Shown here piece after piece: positions 46,796 through 59,849 of a stretch of 64,000 nt of DNA (its first letter is position 1; every line of letters begins with the position of its first letter). The DNA is taken from contig CM043946.1 of assembly GCA_014529385.2 (NCBI GenBank), positions 37,276,058 to 37,340,057 on the forward strand, read 5' to 3'. This stretch comes from Adiantum capillus-veneris (lineage: Eukaryota > Streptophyta > Polypodiopsida > Polypodiales > Pteridaceae). The position numbers and the translations under genes were made by a program. The notes beneath the pieces are model-generated. The model worked only from the letters and a program-made list of their open reading frames with translations. It made no database searches and was not told where the DNA came from.

Positions 46796-47489
46796 GACCC
46801 TTACCACAAGTGGTGGACCTTGAGACCAATGGACTATAAGGACCTCCAAACAATACCTTGTACACTCAATCCTTCTTGGTATCTAGGTTGGACAAGTGGT
46901 GGACCTTGTTCAAATTCTCTAACCACTCTCTCTAACATGGTGACATAATTTAGGTGTGATAAATTCATATCTATGCAAACTAATATCAGTTTAGGCTTGT
47001 TAATTTGAATTTGTTTGAATTTATGTACAATATAATGATTTGAGGTTTGCATATTTGAATTTAGGTGGTATAATGATATCTTTTTGTGGTAAACTTGAAT
47101 TTAAAATCAATTTTGCATGGAATATTTTAAATTTAAGTAGTAAAATTTAAATTTTTATAAAAAAGTTTGAATTTTAAAATTTGGGCGGGATAGTTTAAAA
47201 TTTAGGTGGGATATTTAAGATTTGGGAGGGATATTTTAAATTTAGGCGGGAAGGTTTTGAATTTATAGCGAGATCTCCCTTACATAAGAGAGTATAGGTT
47301 GGACAAGTGGTGGACCTTCAAGCTAGAGCATCCATGCTACTGGACATGATAGGTAGGGAATCTAGTTGAATATTGTATGTATAATTAATATGTAATAGAT
47401 CTAGCTTGGACAAGTGGTGGACCTTGGAATAAAACCCCATGTAAAACATATCATGCACATTCCAAGTGGTCAAAAAAAAAATCATTTAG
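46796..47489 (+). repeat. Dispersed copies of the 18-bp motif
   Basis: The motif occurs near 46,807, 46,887, 47,300 and 47,404. Between them, at 47,100-47,270, is an AT-rich block of GGCGGGATAKTTTAAA-type degenerate repeats. Confidence 0.8.
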
Positions 47490-50400
47490 AATATAGCCTT
47501 ATAGGTTGGACAAGTGGTGGACCTTAACACCCAGATATTCTTCATATAATGACATAGAGTGGAAAACTGGTGAATCTTGAGACCAAACCATGCTACTAGC
47601 GATAATAGCTTGGACAAGTGGTGGACCTTGAAAGTAAACCCCCCATCTACGAAATATCGTGGGTTTAAGGTATTGCGATGGAGCCTAGCATCTTGGAGAC
47701 ATCGTGCATCTTGCTTCTCTTCATGTTTCAATGGAGCCTATCTTGGACAAATGGTGGAGCATCCTTCTCTCCATGTTTCAATGGACCCTAGCTTGGACAA
47801 GTGGTGGACCTTTACTTCTCTCTATTATTCAATAGAGTTAGCTTGGACAAGTGGTGGACCTTGGAACCAAACCCCCATTTAAAACCTATCATGGTCACTC
47901 TAAGTGGTGAGAAAGAATAACCTTTAAGATATAGCCTTATAGGTTGGACAAGTGGTGGACCTTAACACCCTAATATTCTTCATATAATGACATAGAGTGA
48001 AAAAGTGGTGAATCTTGAGACAAAACCACTCATGCTACTAGCACTAATAGCTTGGACAAGTGGTGGGCCTTGAACGTAAACCCCCCATGTTTCAATAGAG
48101 TTAGCTTCGACAAATGGTGGAGCATCCTTCTCTCCATGTTTCAATGGACCCTAGCTTGGACAAGTGGTGGACCTTTGTTTCTCTCTATGTTTCAATAGAG
48201 TTAGCTTGGACAAGTGGTGGACCTTGGAAGCAAACCCCCATGTAAAACCTATCATGGTCACTCTAAGTGGTAATAAAGAATAACCTTTAAGATGTAGCCT
48301 TATAGGTTGGACAAGTGGTGGACCTTAACACGCGCATATTCTTAATATAATGACATAGAGTGGAAAAGTGGTGAATCTTGAGACCAAACCACTCAGGCTA
48401 CTAGCAATAATACCTTGGACAAGTGGTGGACCTTGACTGTAAACCCCTCATCTACGACATATCGTGGGTTTAATGTTTTTCGATGGAGCCTAGCATCTTG
48501 GAGACATGGTGCACCTTGCTTCTCCTCATGTTTCAATGGAGCCTACCTTGGACAAATGGTGGAGCATCCTTCTCTCCATGTTTCAATGGACCCTAGCTTA
48601 GACAAGGGGTGGACCTTTGCTTCTCTCTATGTTTCAATAGAGTTAGCTTGGACAAGTGGTGGACCTTGGAACCAAACCCCATGTAAAACCTATCATGGTC
48701 ACTCCAAGTAGTAAGAAAGAATAACCTTTAAGATGTAGCCTTATAGGTTGGACAAGTGGTGGACCTTAACACCCACATATTCTTAATAAAAGTGGTGAAT
48801 CTTGAGACCAAACCACTCAGGCTACTAGCAATAATAGCTTGGACAAGTGGTGGACCTTGAATGTAAACCCCTCATCTACGAAATATCGTGGGTTTAATGT
48901 ATTTCGATGGAGCTTAGCATCTTGGAGACATGGTGCAGCTTGCTTCTCGTCATGTTTCAATGGAGCCTATCTTGGACAAATGGTGGAGCATCCTTCTCTC
49001 CATGTTTCAATGGACCCTAGCTTGGACAAGTGGTGGACCTTTGTTTCTCTCTATGTTTCAATAGAGTTAGCTTGGACAAGTGGTGGACCTTGGAACCAAA
49101 CCCCCATGTAAAACCTATCATGGTCACTCCAAGTGGTAATAAAGAATAACCTTTAAGATGTAGCCTTATAGGTTGGACAAGTGGTGGACCTTAACACGCG
49201 CATATTCTTAATATAATGACATAGAGTGGAAAAGTGGTGAATCTTGAGACCAAACCACTCAGGCTACTAGCAATAATAGCTTGGACAAGTGGTGGACCTT
49301 GAATGTACACCCCTCATCTACGACATATCGTTGGTTTAATGTTTTTCGATGGAGCCTAGCATCTTGGAGACATGGTGCACCTTGATTCTCCTCATGTTTC
49401 AATGGAGCCTACCTTGGACAAATGGTGGAGCATCCTTCTCTCCATGTTTCAATGGACCCTAGCTTAGACAAGGGGTGGACCTTTGCTTCTCTCTATGTTT
49501 CAATAGAGTTAGCTTGGACAAGTGGTGTCTTGGAACCAAACCCCCATGTAAAACCTATCATGGTCACTCCAAGTAGTAAGAAAGAATAACCTTTAATATG
49601 TAGCCTTATAGGTTGGACAAGTGGTGGACCTTAACACCCACATATTCTTAATAAAAGTGGTGAATCTTGAGACCAAACCACTCAGGCTACTACCAATAAT
49701 AGCTTGGACAAGTGGTGGACCTTGACTGTAAACCCCTCATCTACGACATATCGTGGGTTTAATGTTTTTCGATGGAGCCTAGCATCTTGGAGACATGGTG
49801 CACCTTGCTTCTCCTCATGTTTCAATGGAGCCTACCTTGGACAAATGGTGGAGCATCCTTCTCTCCATGTTTCAATGGACCCTAGCTTAGACAAGGGGTG
49901 GACCTTTGCTTCTCTCTATGTTTCAATAGAGTTAGCTTGGACAAGTGGTGGACCTTGGAACCAAACCCCCATGTAAAACCTATCATGGTCACTCCAAGTA
50001 GTAAGAAAGAATAACCTTTAAGATGCAGCCTTATAGGTTGGACAAGTGGTGGACCTTAACACGCGCATATTCTTAATATAATGACATAGAGTGGAAAAGT
50101 GGTGAATCTTGAGACCAAACCACTCAGGTTACTAGTAATAATAGCTTGGAAAAGTGGTGGACCTTGAATGTACACCTCTCATCTACGACATATCGTGGGT
50201 TTAATGTTTTTCGATGGAGCCTAGCATCTTGGAGACATGGTGCACCTTGATTCTCCTCATGTTTCAATGGAGCTTACCTTGGACAAATGGTGGAGCATCC
50301 TTCTCTCCATGTTTCAATGGACCCTAGCTTAGACAAGGGGTGGACCTTTGCTTCTCTCTATGTTTCAATAGAGTTAGCTTGGACAAGTGGTGTCTTGGAA

Positions 50401-53400
50401 CCAAACCCCCATGTAAAACCTATCATGGTCACTCCAAGTAGTAAGAAAGAATAACCTTTAAGATGTAGCCTTATAGGTTGGACAAGTGGTGGACCTTAAC
50501 ATCCACATATTCTTAATAAAAGTGGTGAATGTTGAGACCAAACCACTCAGGCTACTAGCAATAATAGCTTGGACAAGTGGTGGACCTTGAATGTAAACCC
50601 CTCATCTACGAAATATCGTGGGTTTAATGTATTTCGATGGAGCCTAGCATCTTGGAGACATGGTGCAGCTTGCTTCTCGTCATGTTTCAATGGAGCCTAT
50701 CTTGGACAAATGGTGGAGCATCCTTCTCTCCATGTTTCAATGGACCCTAGCTTAGACAAGGGGTGGATCTTTGTTTCTCTCTATGTTTCAATAGAGTTAG
50801 CTTGGACAAGTGGTGGACCTTGGAAGCAAACCCCAATGTAAAACCTATCATGGTCACTCCAAGTGGTAATAAAGAATAACCTTTAAGATGTAGCCTTATA
50901 GGTTGCACAAGTGGTGGACCTTAACACGCGCATATTCTTAATATAATGACATAGAGTGGAAAAGTGGTGAATCTTGAGACCAAACCACTCAGGCTACTAG
51001 CAATAATAGCTTGGACAAGTGGTGGACCTTGAATGTACACCCCTCATCTACGACATATCGTGGGTTTAATGTTTTTCGATGGAGCCTAGCATCTTGGAGA
51101 CATGGTGCACCTTGCTTCTCCTCATGTTTCAATGGAGCCTACCTTGGACAAATGGTGGAGCATCCTTCTCTCCATGTTTCAATGGACCCTAGCTTAGACA
51201 AGGGGTGGACCTTTGATTCTCTCTATGTTTCAATAGAGTTAGCTTGGACAAGTGGTGGACCTTGGAACCAAACCCCCATGTAAAACCTATCATGGTCACT
51301 CCAAGTAGTAAGAAAGAATAACCTTTAAGATGTAGCCTTATAGGTTGGACAAGTGGTGGACCTTAACACCCACATATTCTTAATAAAAGTGGTGAATCTT
51401 GAGACCAAACTACTCAGGCTACTAGCAATAATAGCTTGGACAAGTGGTGGACCTTGAATGTAAACCCCTCATCTATGAAATATCGTGGGTTTAATGTATT
51501 TCGATGTAGCCTAGCATCTTGGAGACATGGTGCAGCTTGCTTCTCGTCATGTTTCAATGGAGCCTATCTTGGACGAATGGTGGAGCATCCTTCTCTCCAT
51601 GTTTCAATGGACCCTAGCTTGGACAAGTGGTGGACCTTTGTTTCTCTCTATGTTTCAATAGATTTATCTTGGACAAGCGGTGGACCTTGGAAGCAAACCC
51701 CCATGTAAAACCTATCATGGTCACTCCAACTGGTAATAAAGAATAACTTTTAAGATGTAGCCTTATAGGTTGCACAAGTGGTGGACCTTAACACGCGCAT
51801 ATTCTTAATATAATGACATAGAGTGGAAAAGTGGTGAATCTTGAGACCAAACCACTCAGGCTACTAGCAATAATAGCTTGGACAAGTGGTGGACCTTGAA
51901 TGTACACCCCTCATCTACGACATATCGTGGGTTTAATGTTTTTCGATGGAGCCTAGCATCTTGGAGACATGGTGCACCTTGCTTCTCCTCATGTTTCAAT
52001 GGAGCCTACCTTGGACAAATGGTGGAGCATCCTTCTCTCCATGTTTCAATGGACCCTAGCTTAGACAAGGGGTGGACCTTTGCTTCTCTCTATGTTTCAA
52101 TAGAGTTAGCTTGGACAAGTGGTGGACCTTGGAACCAAACCCCCATGTAAAACCTATCATGGTCACTCCAAGTAGTAAGAAAGAATAACCTTTAAGATGT
52201 AGCCTTATAGGTTGGACAAGTGGTGGACCTTAACACCCACATATTCTTAATAAAAGTGGTGAATCTTGAGACCAAACCACTCAGGCTACTAGCAATAATA
52301 GCTTGGACAAGTGGTGGACCTTGAATGTAAACCCCTCATCTACGAAATATCGTGTGTTTAATGTATTTCGATGGAGCCTAGCATCTTGGAGACATGGTGC
52401 AGCTTGCTTCTCGTCATGTTTCAATGGAGCCTATCTTTGACAAATGGTGGACCATCCTTCTCTCCATGTTTCAATGGACCCTAGCTTGGACAAGTGGTGG
52501 ACCTTTGTTTCTCTCTATGTTTCAATAGAGTTAGCTTGGACAAGTGGTGGACCTTGGAACCAAACCCCCATGTAAAACCTATCATGGTCACTCCAAGTGG
52601 TAATAAAGAATAACCTTTAAGATGTAGCCTTATAGGTTGGACAAGTGGTGGACCTTAACACGCGCATATTCTTAATATAATGACATAGAGTGGAAAAGTG
52701 GTGAATCTTGAGACCAAACCACTCAGGCTACCACCAATAATAGCTTGGACAAGTGTTGGACCTTGAATGTAAACCCCTCATCTACGACATATCGTGGGTT
52801 TAATGTTTTTCGATGGAGCCTAGCATCTTGGAGACATGGTGCACCTTGATTCTCCTCATGTTTCAATGGAGCCTACCTTGGACAAATGGTGGAGCATCCT
52901 TCTCTCCATGTTTCAATGGACCCTAGATTAGACAAGGGGTGGACCTTTGCTTCTCTCTATGTTTCAATAGAGTTAGCTTGGACAAGTGGTGGACCTTGGA
53001 ACCAAACCCCCATGTAAAAACTATCATGGTCACTCCAAGTAGTAAGAAAGAATAACCTTTAAGATGTAGCCTTATAGGTGGGACAAGTGGTGGACCTTAA
53101 CACCCACATATTCTTAATAAAAGTGGTGAATCTTGAGACCAAACCACTCAGGCTACTAGCAATAATAGCTAATGATAACCATTAAGATATAGTCTTTCAA
53201 GGGGTGAGAAAGAATAACCATTAACATATAGTCTTATAGGTTGGACAAGTGGTGGACCTTAACACCCAAATATTCTTAATATAATGACATAGAGTGGAAA
53301 AGTGGTGAATCTTGAGAGCAAACCACTCATGCTACTAGCGATAATAGGTTGGACAAATTGTTGATCTTGAATGTAAACTCCCCATGTACAAAATAACGTG

Positions 53401-56400
53401 GGTTTAAGGTATTTCGATGGAGGCTAGCATCTTGGAGATATGGTGCAGCTTGCTTCTCTTCATGTTTCAATGGAGTCTATCTTGGACAAATGGTGGAGCA
53501 TCCTTCTCTCCATGCTTCAATAGACCCTACCTTAGACAAGTGGTGGACCTTTGCTTCTCTCTATGTTTCAATAGAGTTAGCTTGGACAAGTGGTGGACCT
53601 TGGAACCAAACCCCTATGTAAAACCTTTCATGGTCACTCCAAGTGGTCAGAAAGAATAACCATTAAGATATAGTCTTATAGGTTGGACAAGTGGTGGACC
53701 TTAATACCCAAATATTCTTAATATAATGACACACAGTGAAAAAGTGGTGAATCTTGAGACCAAACCCCTCATGCTACTAGCGTTAATAGGTTGGACAAGT
53801 GGTTGACCTTGAATGTAAATCCCCCATGTTTCAATAGAGTTAGCTTCGACAAATGGTAGAGGATCCTTCTCTCCATGTTTCAATGGAGCCTAGCTTGGAC
53901 AAGTGGTGGACCTTTGTTTCTCTCCATGTTTCAATAGAGTTAGCTTGGACAAGTGGTGGACCTTGGAGCCAAACCCCCATGTAAAACATATCATGGACAT
54001 TTCAAGTGGTGAGAAAGAATACCCTTTAAGATATACCCTTATAGGCTGGACAAGTGGTCGACCTTAACACCTAGATCTTTTTTATATAATGACATAGAGT
54101 GGAAAAGTGGTGAATCTTGAGACCAAACCACTCATGCTACTAGGGATAATAGCTTGGAAAAGTGACTGGCCTTGACGTTAAACCCCACATGTAAACAATA
54201 TCGTGGGTTTAAGGTATTTCAATGGATCCTAGAATCTTGGAGACATGGTGCAACTTGCTTCTTTTCATGTTTCAATGAAGCCTATCTTCCACCAATGGGG
54301 GATCATCCTTCTCTAAATGTCTCAGTGGAGCCTAGCTTGGACAAGTGGTGGACCTTTGCTTCTCTCTATGTTTCCATAGAGTTAGCTTGGACAAGTGGTG
54401 GACCTTGAAACCAAACCCCCATGTAAAACATATCATGGTCATTCCAGGTGGTGAGAAATAATACCCTTTAAGATCTAGCCTTATAGGTTGGACAAGTGGT
54501 CGACCTTAAAACCTAGATCTTCATAATATAATGACATAGAGTGGAAAAGTGGTAAATCTTGAGACCAAACCACTCATGCTACTAAGAATAATAGGTTGGA
54601 CAAGTGGTGGACCTTGAATGCAAACCCCCCATGTACGAAATATCATGCGTTTAGGGTATTTCAATGGAGCCTAGCATCTTGGAGACATGGTGCAGATTGC
54701 TTCGCTTCATGTTTCAATGGAGCCTATCTTGGACAAATGGTGGAGCATCCTTCTCTCCATGTTTCCATGGAGCCTAGCTTGGACAAGTGGTGGACCTTTG
54801 CTTCTCTCTATGTTTCAATAGAGTTAGCTTGGACAAGTGGTGGGCCTTGGAACCAAACTCCCATGTAAAACCTATCTTGGTAACTCCAAGTGGTGAGAAA
54901 GAATAAAGTTCAAGATATAGCCTTATAGGTTGGACAAGTGGTGGACCTTACCACCCAGATATTCTTAATAGAATGACATAGAGTGGAAAAATGGTGAATC
55001 TTGAGACCAAACCACTCATGCTACTAGAGATAATAGGTTGGACAAGTGGTGGACCTTGAATGTAAACCCCCCATGTTCATAATATCATGGGTTTGAGGTA
55101 TTTCAATGGAGCCTAGCATCTTGGAGACATGGTGTAGCTTGCTTCTCTTCATGTTTCAATGGAGCGTATCTTGGACAAATGGTGGAGCATCCTTCTCTCC
55201 ATGTTTCAATGGACCCTAGCTTAGACAAGTGGTGGACCTTTGATTCTCTCTATGTTTCAATAGAGTTAGCTTGGACAAGTGGTGGACCTTGAAACAAAAC
55301 CCCCATGTAAAACCTATGCTGGTCACTCCAAGTGGTGAGAAAGAACAACCCTTAATATATAGCCTTATAGGTTGGACAAGTGGTGGACCTTAACACCCAA
55401 ATATTCTTAATATAATGACATAGAGTGAAAAAGTGGTGAATCTTGAGACCAAACCACTCATGCTACTAGCGTTCATAGGTTGGATAAGTGGTGGACCTTG
55501 AATGTAAACCCCCCATGTTTCAATAGAGTTAGCTTCGACAAATGGTAGAGGATCCTTCTCTCCATGTTTCAATGGAGCCTAGCTTGGACAAGTGGTGGAC
55601 CTTTGTTTCTCTCTATGTTTCAATAGAGTTAGCTTGGACAAGTGGTGGACCTTGGAGCCAAACCCCCATGTAAAACATATCATGGACATTTCAAGTGGTG
55701 AGAAAGAATACCCTTTAAGATATACCCTTTTAGGTTGGACAAGTGGTCGACCTTAACACCCAGATCTTCTTAACGTAATGACATAGAGTGGAAAAGTGGT
55801 GAATCTTGAGACCAAACCACTCATGCTACTAGGGATAATAGGTTGGACAAGTGGTGGACCTTGAATGTAAACTCCCCATGTACAAAATATCGTGGGTTTA
55901 AGGTGTTTCAATGGATCTTAGCATCTTGGAGACATGGTGCAGCTTGCTTCTCTTCATGTTTCAATGGAGCCTATCTTGGAAAAATGGTGGAGCATCCTTC
56001 TCTCCATGTTTCAATGGACCCTAGCTTAGACAAGTGGTAGACCTTTGCTTCTCTCTATGTTTCAATAGAGTTAGCTTGGACAAGTGGTGGAACTTGGAAC
56101 CAAACCCCCATGTAAAACCTATCAAGGTTATTCCAAGTGGTGAGAAAGAATACCCTTTAAGATATAGCCTTATAGGTTGGATAAGTGGTGGACCTTAACA
56201 CCCAGATCTTCTTAATATAATGACATAGAGTGGAAAAGTGGTGAATCTTGACATCAAACCACTCATGCTACTAGTGATAATAGGTTGGACGAGTGGTGGA
56301 CCTTGAATGTAAACCCCCCATGTACGAAATATCATGGGTTTAAGATATTTCAATGGAGCCTAGCATTTTGGAGACATGGTGCAGCTTGCTTCTCTTCATG

Positions 56401-57010
56401 TTTCAATCAAACCTGGCTTGGACAAATGGTGGAGCATCCTTCTCTCCATGTTTCAATGGAGCCTAGCTTGGACAAGTGGTGGACCTTTGATTCTCTCTAT
56501 GTTTCAATAGAGTTAGCTTGGACAAGTGGTGGACCTTGGAACCATACCCCTATGTAAAACCCATCATGTGCATTCCAAGTGGTGGTAAATAATACCATTT
56601 AAGATATTGCCTTATAGGTTGGACAAGTGGTGGACCTTAACACCCAGATCTTCTTAATATAATGACATAGAGTGGAAAAGTGGTGAATCTTGAGACCAAA
56701 CCACTCATGCTATAGGGATAATAGGTTGGACAAGTGGTGGACCTTGAATTTAAACCCCACATATACAAAATATCATGGTTTTAAGGTATTTCAATGGAGC
56801 CTAGCATCTCAAAGACATGGTGCATCTTGCTTCTCTTCATGTTTCAATGGAGCCTATTTTGGACAAATGGTGGAGCATCCTTCTCTCCATGTTTCAATGG
56901 ACCCTAGATTGGACAAGTGGTGGACCTTTGCTTCTCTCTATGTTTCAATATAGTTAGCCTATATTAGACAATTAGTAGACCTCGAATCTCTCCATGTTGT
57001 CTAGAGCTGA
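47490..57010 (+). repeat. Tandem array II, 425/442-bp monomers
   Basis: About 22 monomers each contain several forms of the motif in fixed order: CTTGGACAAGTGGTGGACC, a GGACAAATGGTGGAGC variant, then two or more full copies. Monomers at both edges are diverged, and several (for example near 48,050, 53,789 and 55,479) are shortened to about 360 bp. Most monomers keep the same 90-codon frame open, starting MDKWWTL, but this is explained by recent homogenisation. Orientation is uniform. Confidence 0.95.
48331..53165 (+). repeat. 866-bp dimeric higher-order repeat
   Basis: Monomers alternate between a 442-bp form containing ACGCGCATATTCTTAATATA and a 425-bp form in which 17 bp of that linker is deleted. 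The marker CGCGCAT falls at 48,331, 49,197, 50,062, 50,927, 51,794 and 52,661, spacing 865-867 bp. Two dimers next to each other also share the private variant AAGTGGTGTCTTGG (49,526 and 50,391). Confidence 0.95.
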
Positions 57011-57185
57011 GCTTGGACAAGTGGTGGACCTTACTTCTCCCTTCCCTTAGTTTACTAGCTTAAATGATCACTATGTATACTTGCTTAGATCTAGCTTGAA
57101 CAAGTGGTGGAACTTGTATTCACACAAACTTAATCCATTACAAAAAAGTATATGTTAAAATAACATTTGGTTTTTTTTGTTTCAG

Positions 57186-59849
57186 GAAAGATGGCTCCAA
57201 AGAAACAGGTTGCAAGGGTTGCTGTCTCAGTTGACTATACTTGCAATGATCTTAGGAAATGGTATTTGGACATACATGGTATAGAGGGTGCACAATTTCA
57301 TAAGGTGCATCTATTTATTGCCAAAAAGGAGAATGACAGCTTGTTTGAAGATGTTGGACAAGTTGTGGAAGCATCTGTCTCTGTAGTTGATAGTCATCCA
57401 GAGGTGGAATGCATTGACATTCTAGTTCCAATGAATCTAGAATTTCAACTATCTCCAGGAGCATATGCATTGGAGCGCATGTCTAGAAACAAAGAAGAGA
57501 CAATGTTTTCTCGAGGATGGAAGTTTGCAGAATCAAATCCAAATATCAAAGCAGATCAACTTCAAAGCTCCATCATTGCCAACTACAACGAAAAGAAGGT
57601 GAAAGCTTCACGACCACCATCCACAAAGAAGCAAGCAAAAGTGCAGAAAGTAGAAGCTAAGCGAACTAGTTCCATTTTGGATGTAGACAAGGCATCTTTG
57701 GCATCCTCATCAACAGAGGGTTCAATGTCAAAGATGAGAATTGTGGATCCAAATGTTTTTTAGAAGCTGAGGCCATGAAAGGACAAGAAAAGATACAGGT
57801 GGAATGAATAAGTACATAAATTATTTTCCTTTCCAATATAGGGAATTTGATATCCTATTCAAAATTGTTGGCTTGCTCCTGATCACTATAATGCACGTAT
57901 TATGGATAAAAATTACGCTGAAAGTGTGTTATTTGGATTTTCACGGAGTACGACCAAGCCTGCAAGCATGTGCATATTTGATGCCTGTTCGAAATGCAAA
58001 ATCAAAGAAGGGGACTCCTTTGGGAGTAGAAGAGGTAGAGGAGCAAAAATTAGAGATTATCATTATTGGATTCTTGATGGGCAGCATTCAATCTATGCTG
58101 CAAAAGTTTTGCTTCACAATGAACAAAACAACAAAGAGATCTTTGAAAGACTGATTAGCGTGTATAAATTTAGAAAGGCTCGCATTGTTGTGAATGCTCC
58201 TCCATTTTGTTGCAACTGCTATATCTGCCATTGCAAATGAGGAGCTCAGGCATTGTATGTCAAGCAACCTTACAGCCAAATATTGAGACATTTACGGAGT
58301 CAATGGATCTTCTCAGGACGACCACCAAAGGCAGCAAGTGGAATTGCAGAGGGACATGCATCTCGTGCCGGGATGGATGTAAGTTATTTTCTTTGTCTTT
58401 TTGATAGTGTTTAATTAACAAATCTTGCTCAATAGTTTAATTATTTCTCTATTTCTTTTTAGGTTTTCTTCGATTGGCAAGAATGAGTGCAGCAGCAAGT
58501 TGGATTTCTAAACAGGCACACATGGTCACGTTACTCTGATTTAGTTTATGATTGCTGGATAGAAATCATTGAAAATCTAGAAGAGGAGAATAAGAACCCC
58601 CAACAACTGTATTTAGATACCTTTGTGGCCTTGAGGAATCAGAGGTAAAGACTATTCAAGAAGAGATTAGAGATGAGAAGATTTTACTGTCAAAGAGTGC
58701 AAAGGATGGTGATGCAACTGACATGTATGATCGAATCAAGCAGTTGAAGCAAGACAAATTGATTCAAGATGCATTCTTGAAGGCTTCAACAATTTGAATG
58801 AGTCTTCACCATGTAAAAGACTGGGAGGAGGTGGTCAAAATGTATAACATCAATGATGTTGTTTATAAAACAATTTTAATGAAATGCTATGCGAGGAATG
58901 GATCAGATCTAGTTTGACGCGTGGAACAAAGAAAATGGCTTTTTCCAGATGGAGCAAATAAATACATGCAATGGGCAATTCACCTTCAAAAGGAGAAAAC
59001 TGAGCCTAGAGATTTGCCATGGTCAATCTATGTGGTGGAGCCTACAAATGGAAGGCAATCTCTACTTGATGCGCCACTTCAATAATAAAGTGCCTATTGG
59101 CTTATGTGTTTTAGATATGACAAAAAAACGTTGGAGGCAATTTGAAGTGGAGTGAGGAGACATTAACAATGCTTTGGATGGGATCTTGGCTATTGCTGGA
59201 GGGTCACAGATCCTAGATTTGTTTTTCTTGCATTTGTGGATTTCACTAACTTCACAAAATTGCAATGTGCCTTTGACACCATGGGAGATAATCTGAGCTA
59301 CCATTGTTGTGGTGCATTGCATCACTTTCCATCAGCTCCTTGCAAAGGAGCAATTCAATTCCTAACAGTTATTGCCCTTCTTGGGACAAGGAAATGCATT
59401 TGAAGACCTGAGAAGAAGATTAGAGGAACATCCCATGCCAATTGATTGTTTCTTCTTCAAGTAGCAGATAACGATATGTCAGATTTGCAATATTTGGAGG
59501 CCAAAAAAAGAGCTTTGGTCAAGCACTACATTCGTACATATTGTTTTGAAGACCGCAAGCTTGTTGATGTTTTTGGTGATGGCTCCTTGGTGCACAAGAA
59601 GGAATACAACAGAAAAAAGAAGTTATCTGCTTAATTGATAGTGTGGAGGAGGCAAAAAGCGTGGAGACCATGCTGCTAGACTTTGTTAAGTCTCATGAAG
59701 ATATAGAAAAATGGGCTGGACTTCAACAATCCACTTCGCAATCAGGCGACATTGTGCCTGTTACAGAGGAGTGCTCTCCACAAAAAGAGAAGAAGAACAA
59801 CAACAACACCATCCTCTGTCAATGGAGGACTTTTTGGAAATGGAGACAC
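57186..59849 (+). pseudogene. Decayed ParB-like gene upstream of SET exon
   Basis: A 3' splice site (TTGTTTCAG) at 57,185 precedes ATG at 57,191, which opens a 191-aa frame to 57,763 with a Lys-rich C-terminus. Further pieces follow in shifting frames: PDHYNARIMDKNYAESVLFG, YHYWILDGQHSIYAAK and YKFRKARIVVNAPPF. The DGQH core preceded by YWI resembles ParB/sulfiredoxin-fold proteins (IxDGxHR). Later pieces read EESEVKTIQEEIRDEKILLS, PWSIYVVEPTNGRQSLLDAP, FVDFTNFTKLQCAFDTMG and LQYLEAKKRALVKHYI, then KLVDVFGDGSLV, faintly like a methylase VDxFxGSG motif. Many stops and frameshifts mark it as dead. A donor (GACACGTATGT) at 59,850 could join it to the SET exon. Confidence 0.6.

Noticed and set aside
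47577-56953. Repeated ~90-aa ORFs as a gene family
   Set aside because: They follow satellite monomers exactly, have no splice or start context, and the sequence between them is as conserved as the frames.
47490-57010. CRISPR-like array (short repeat, longer spacers)
   Set aside because: The spacers are themselves repeated with a 425/442-bp period, and the locus is eukaryotic.
59551-59590. A DNA methylase domain call from KLVDVFGDGS
   Set aside because: Only one short motif-like word is visible in a decayed frame; no second methylase motif can be identified.
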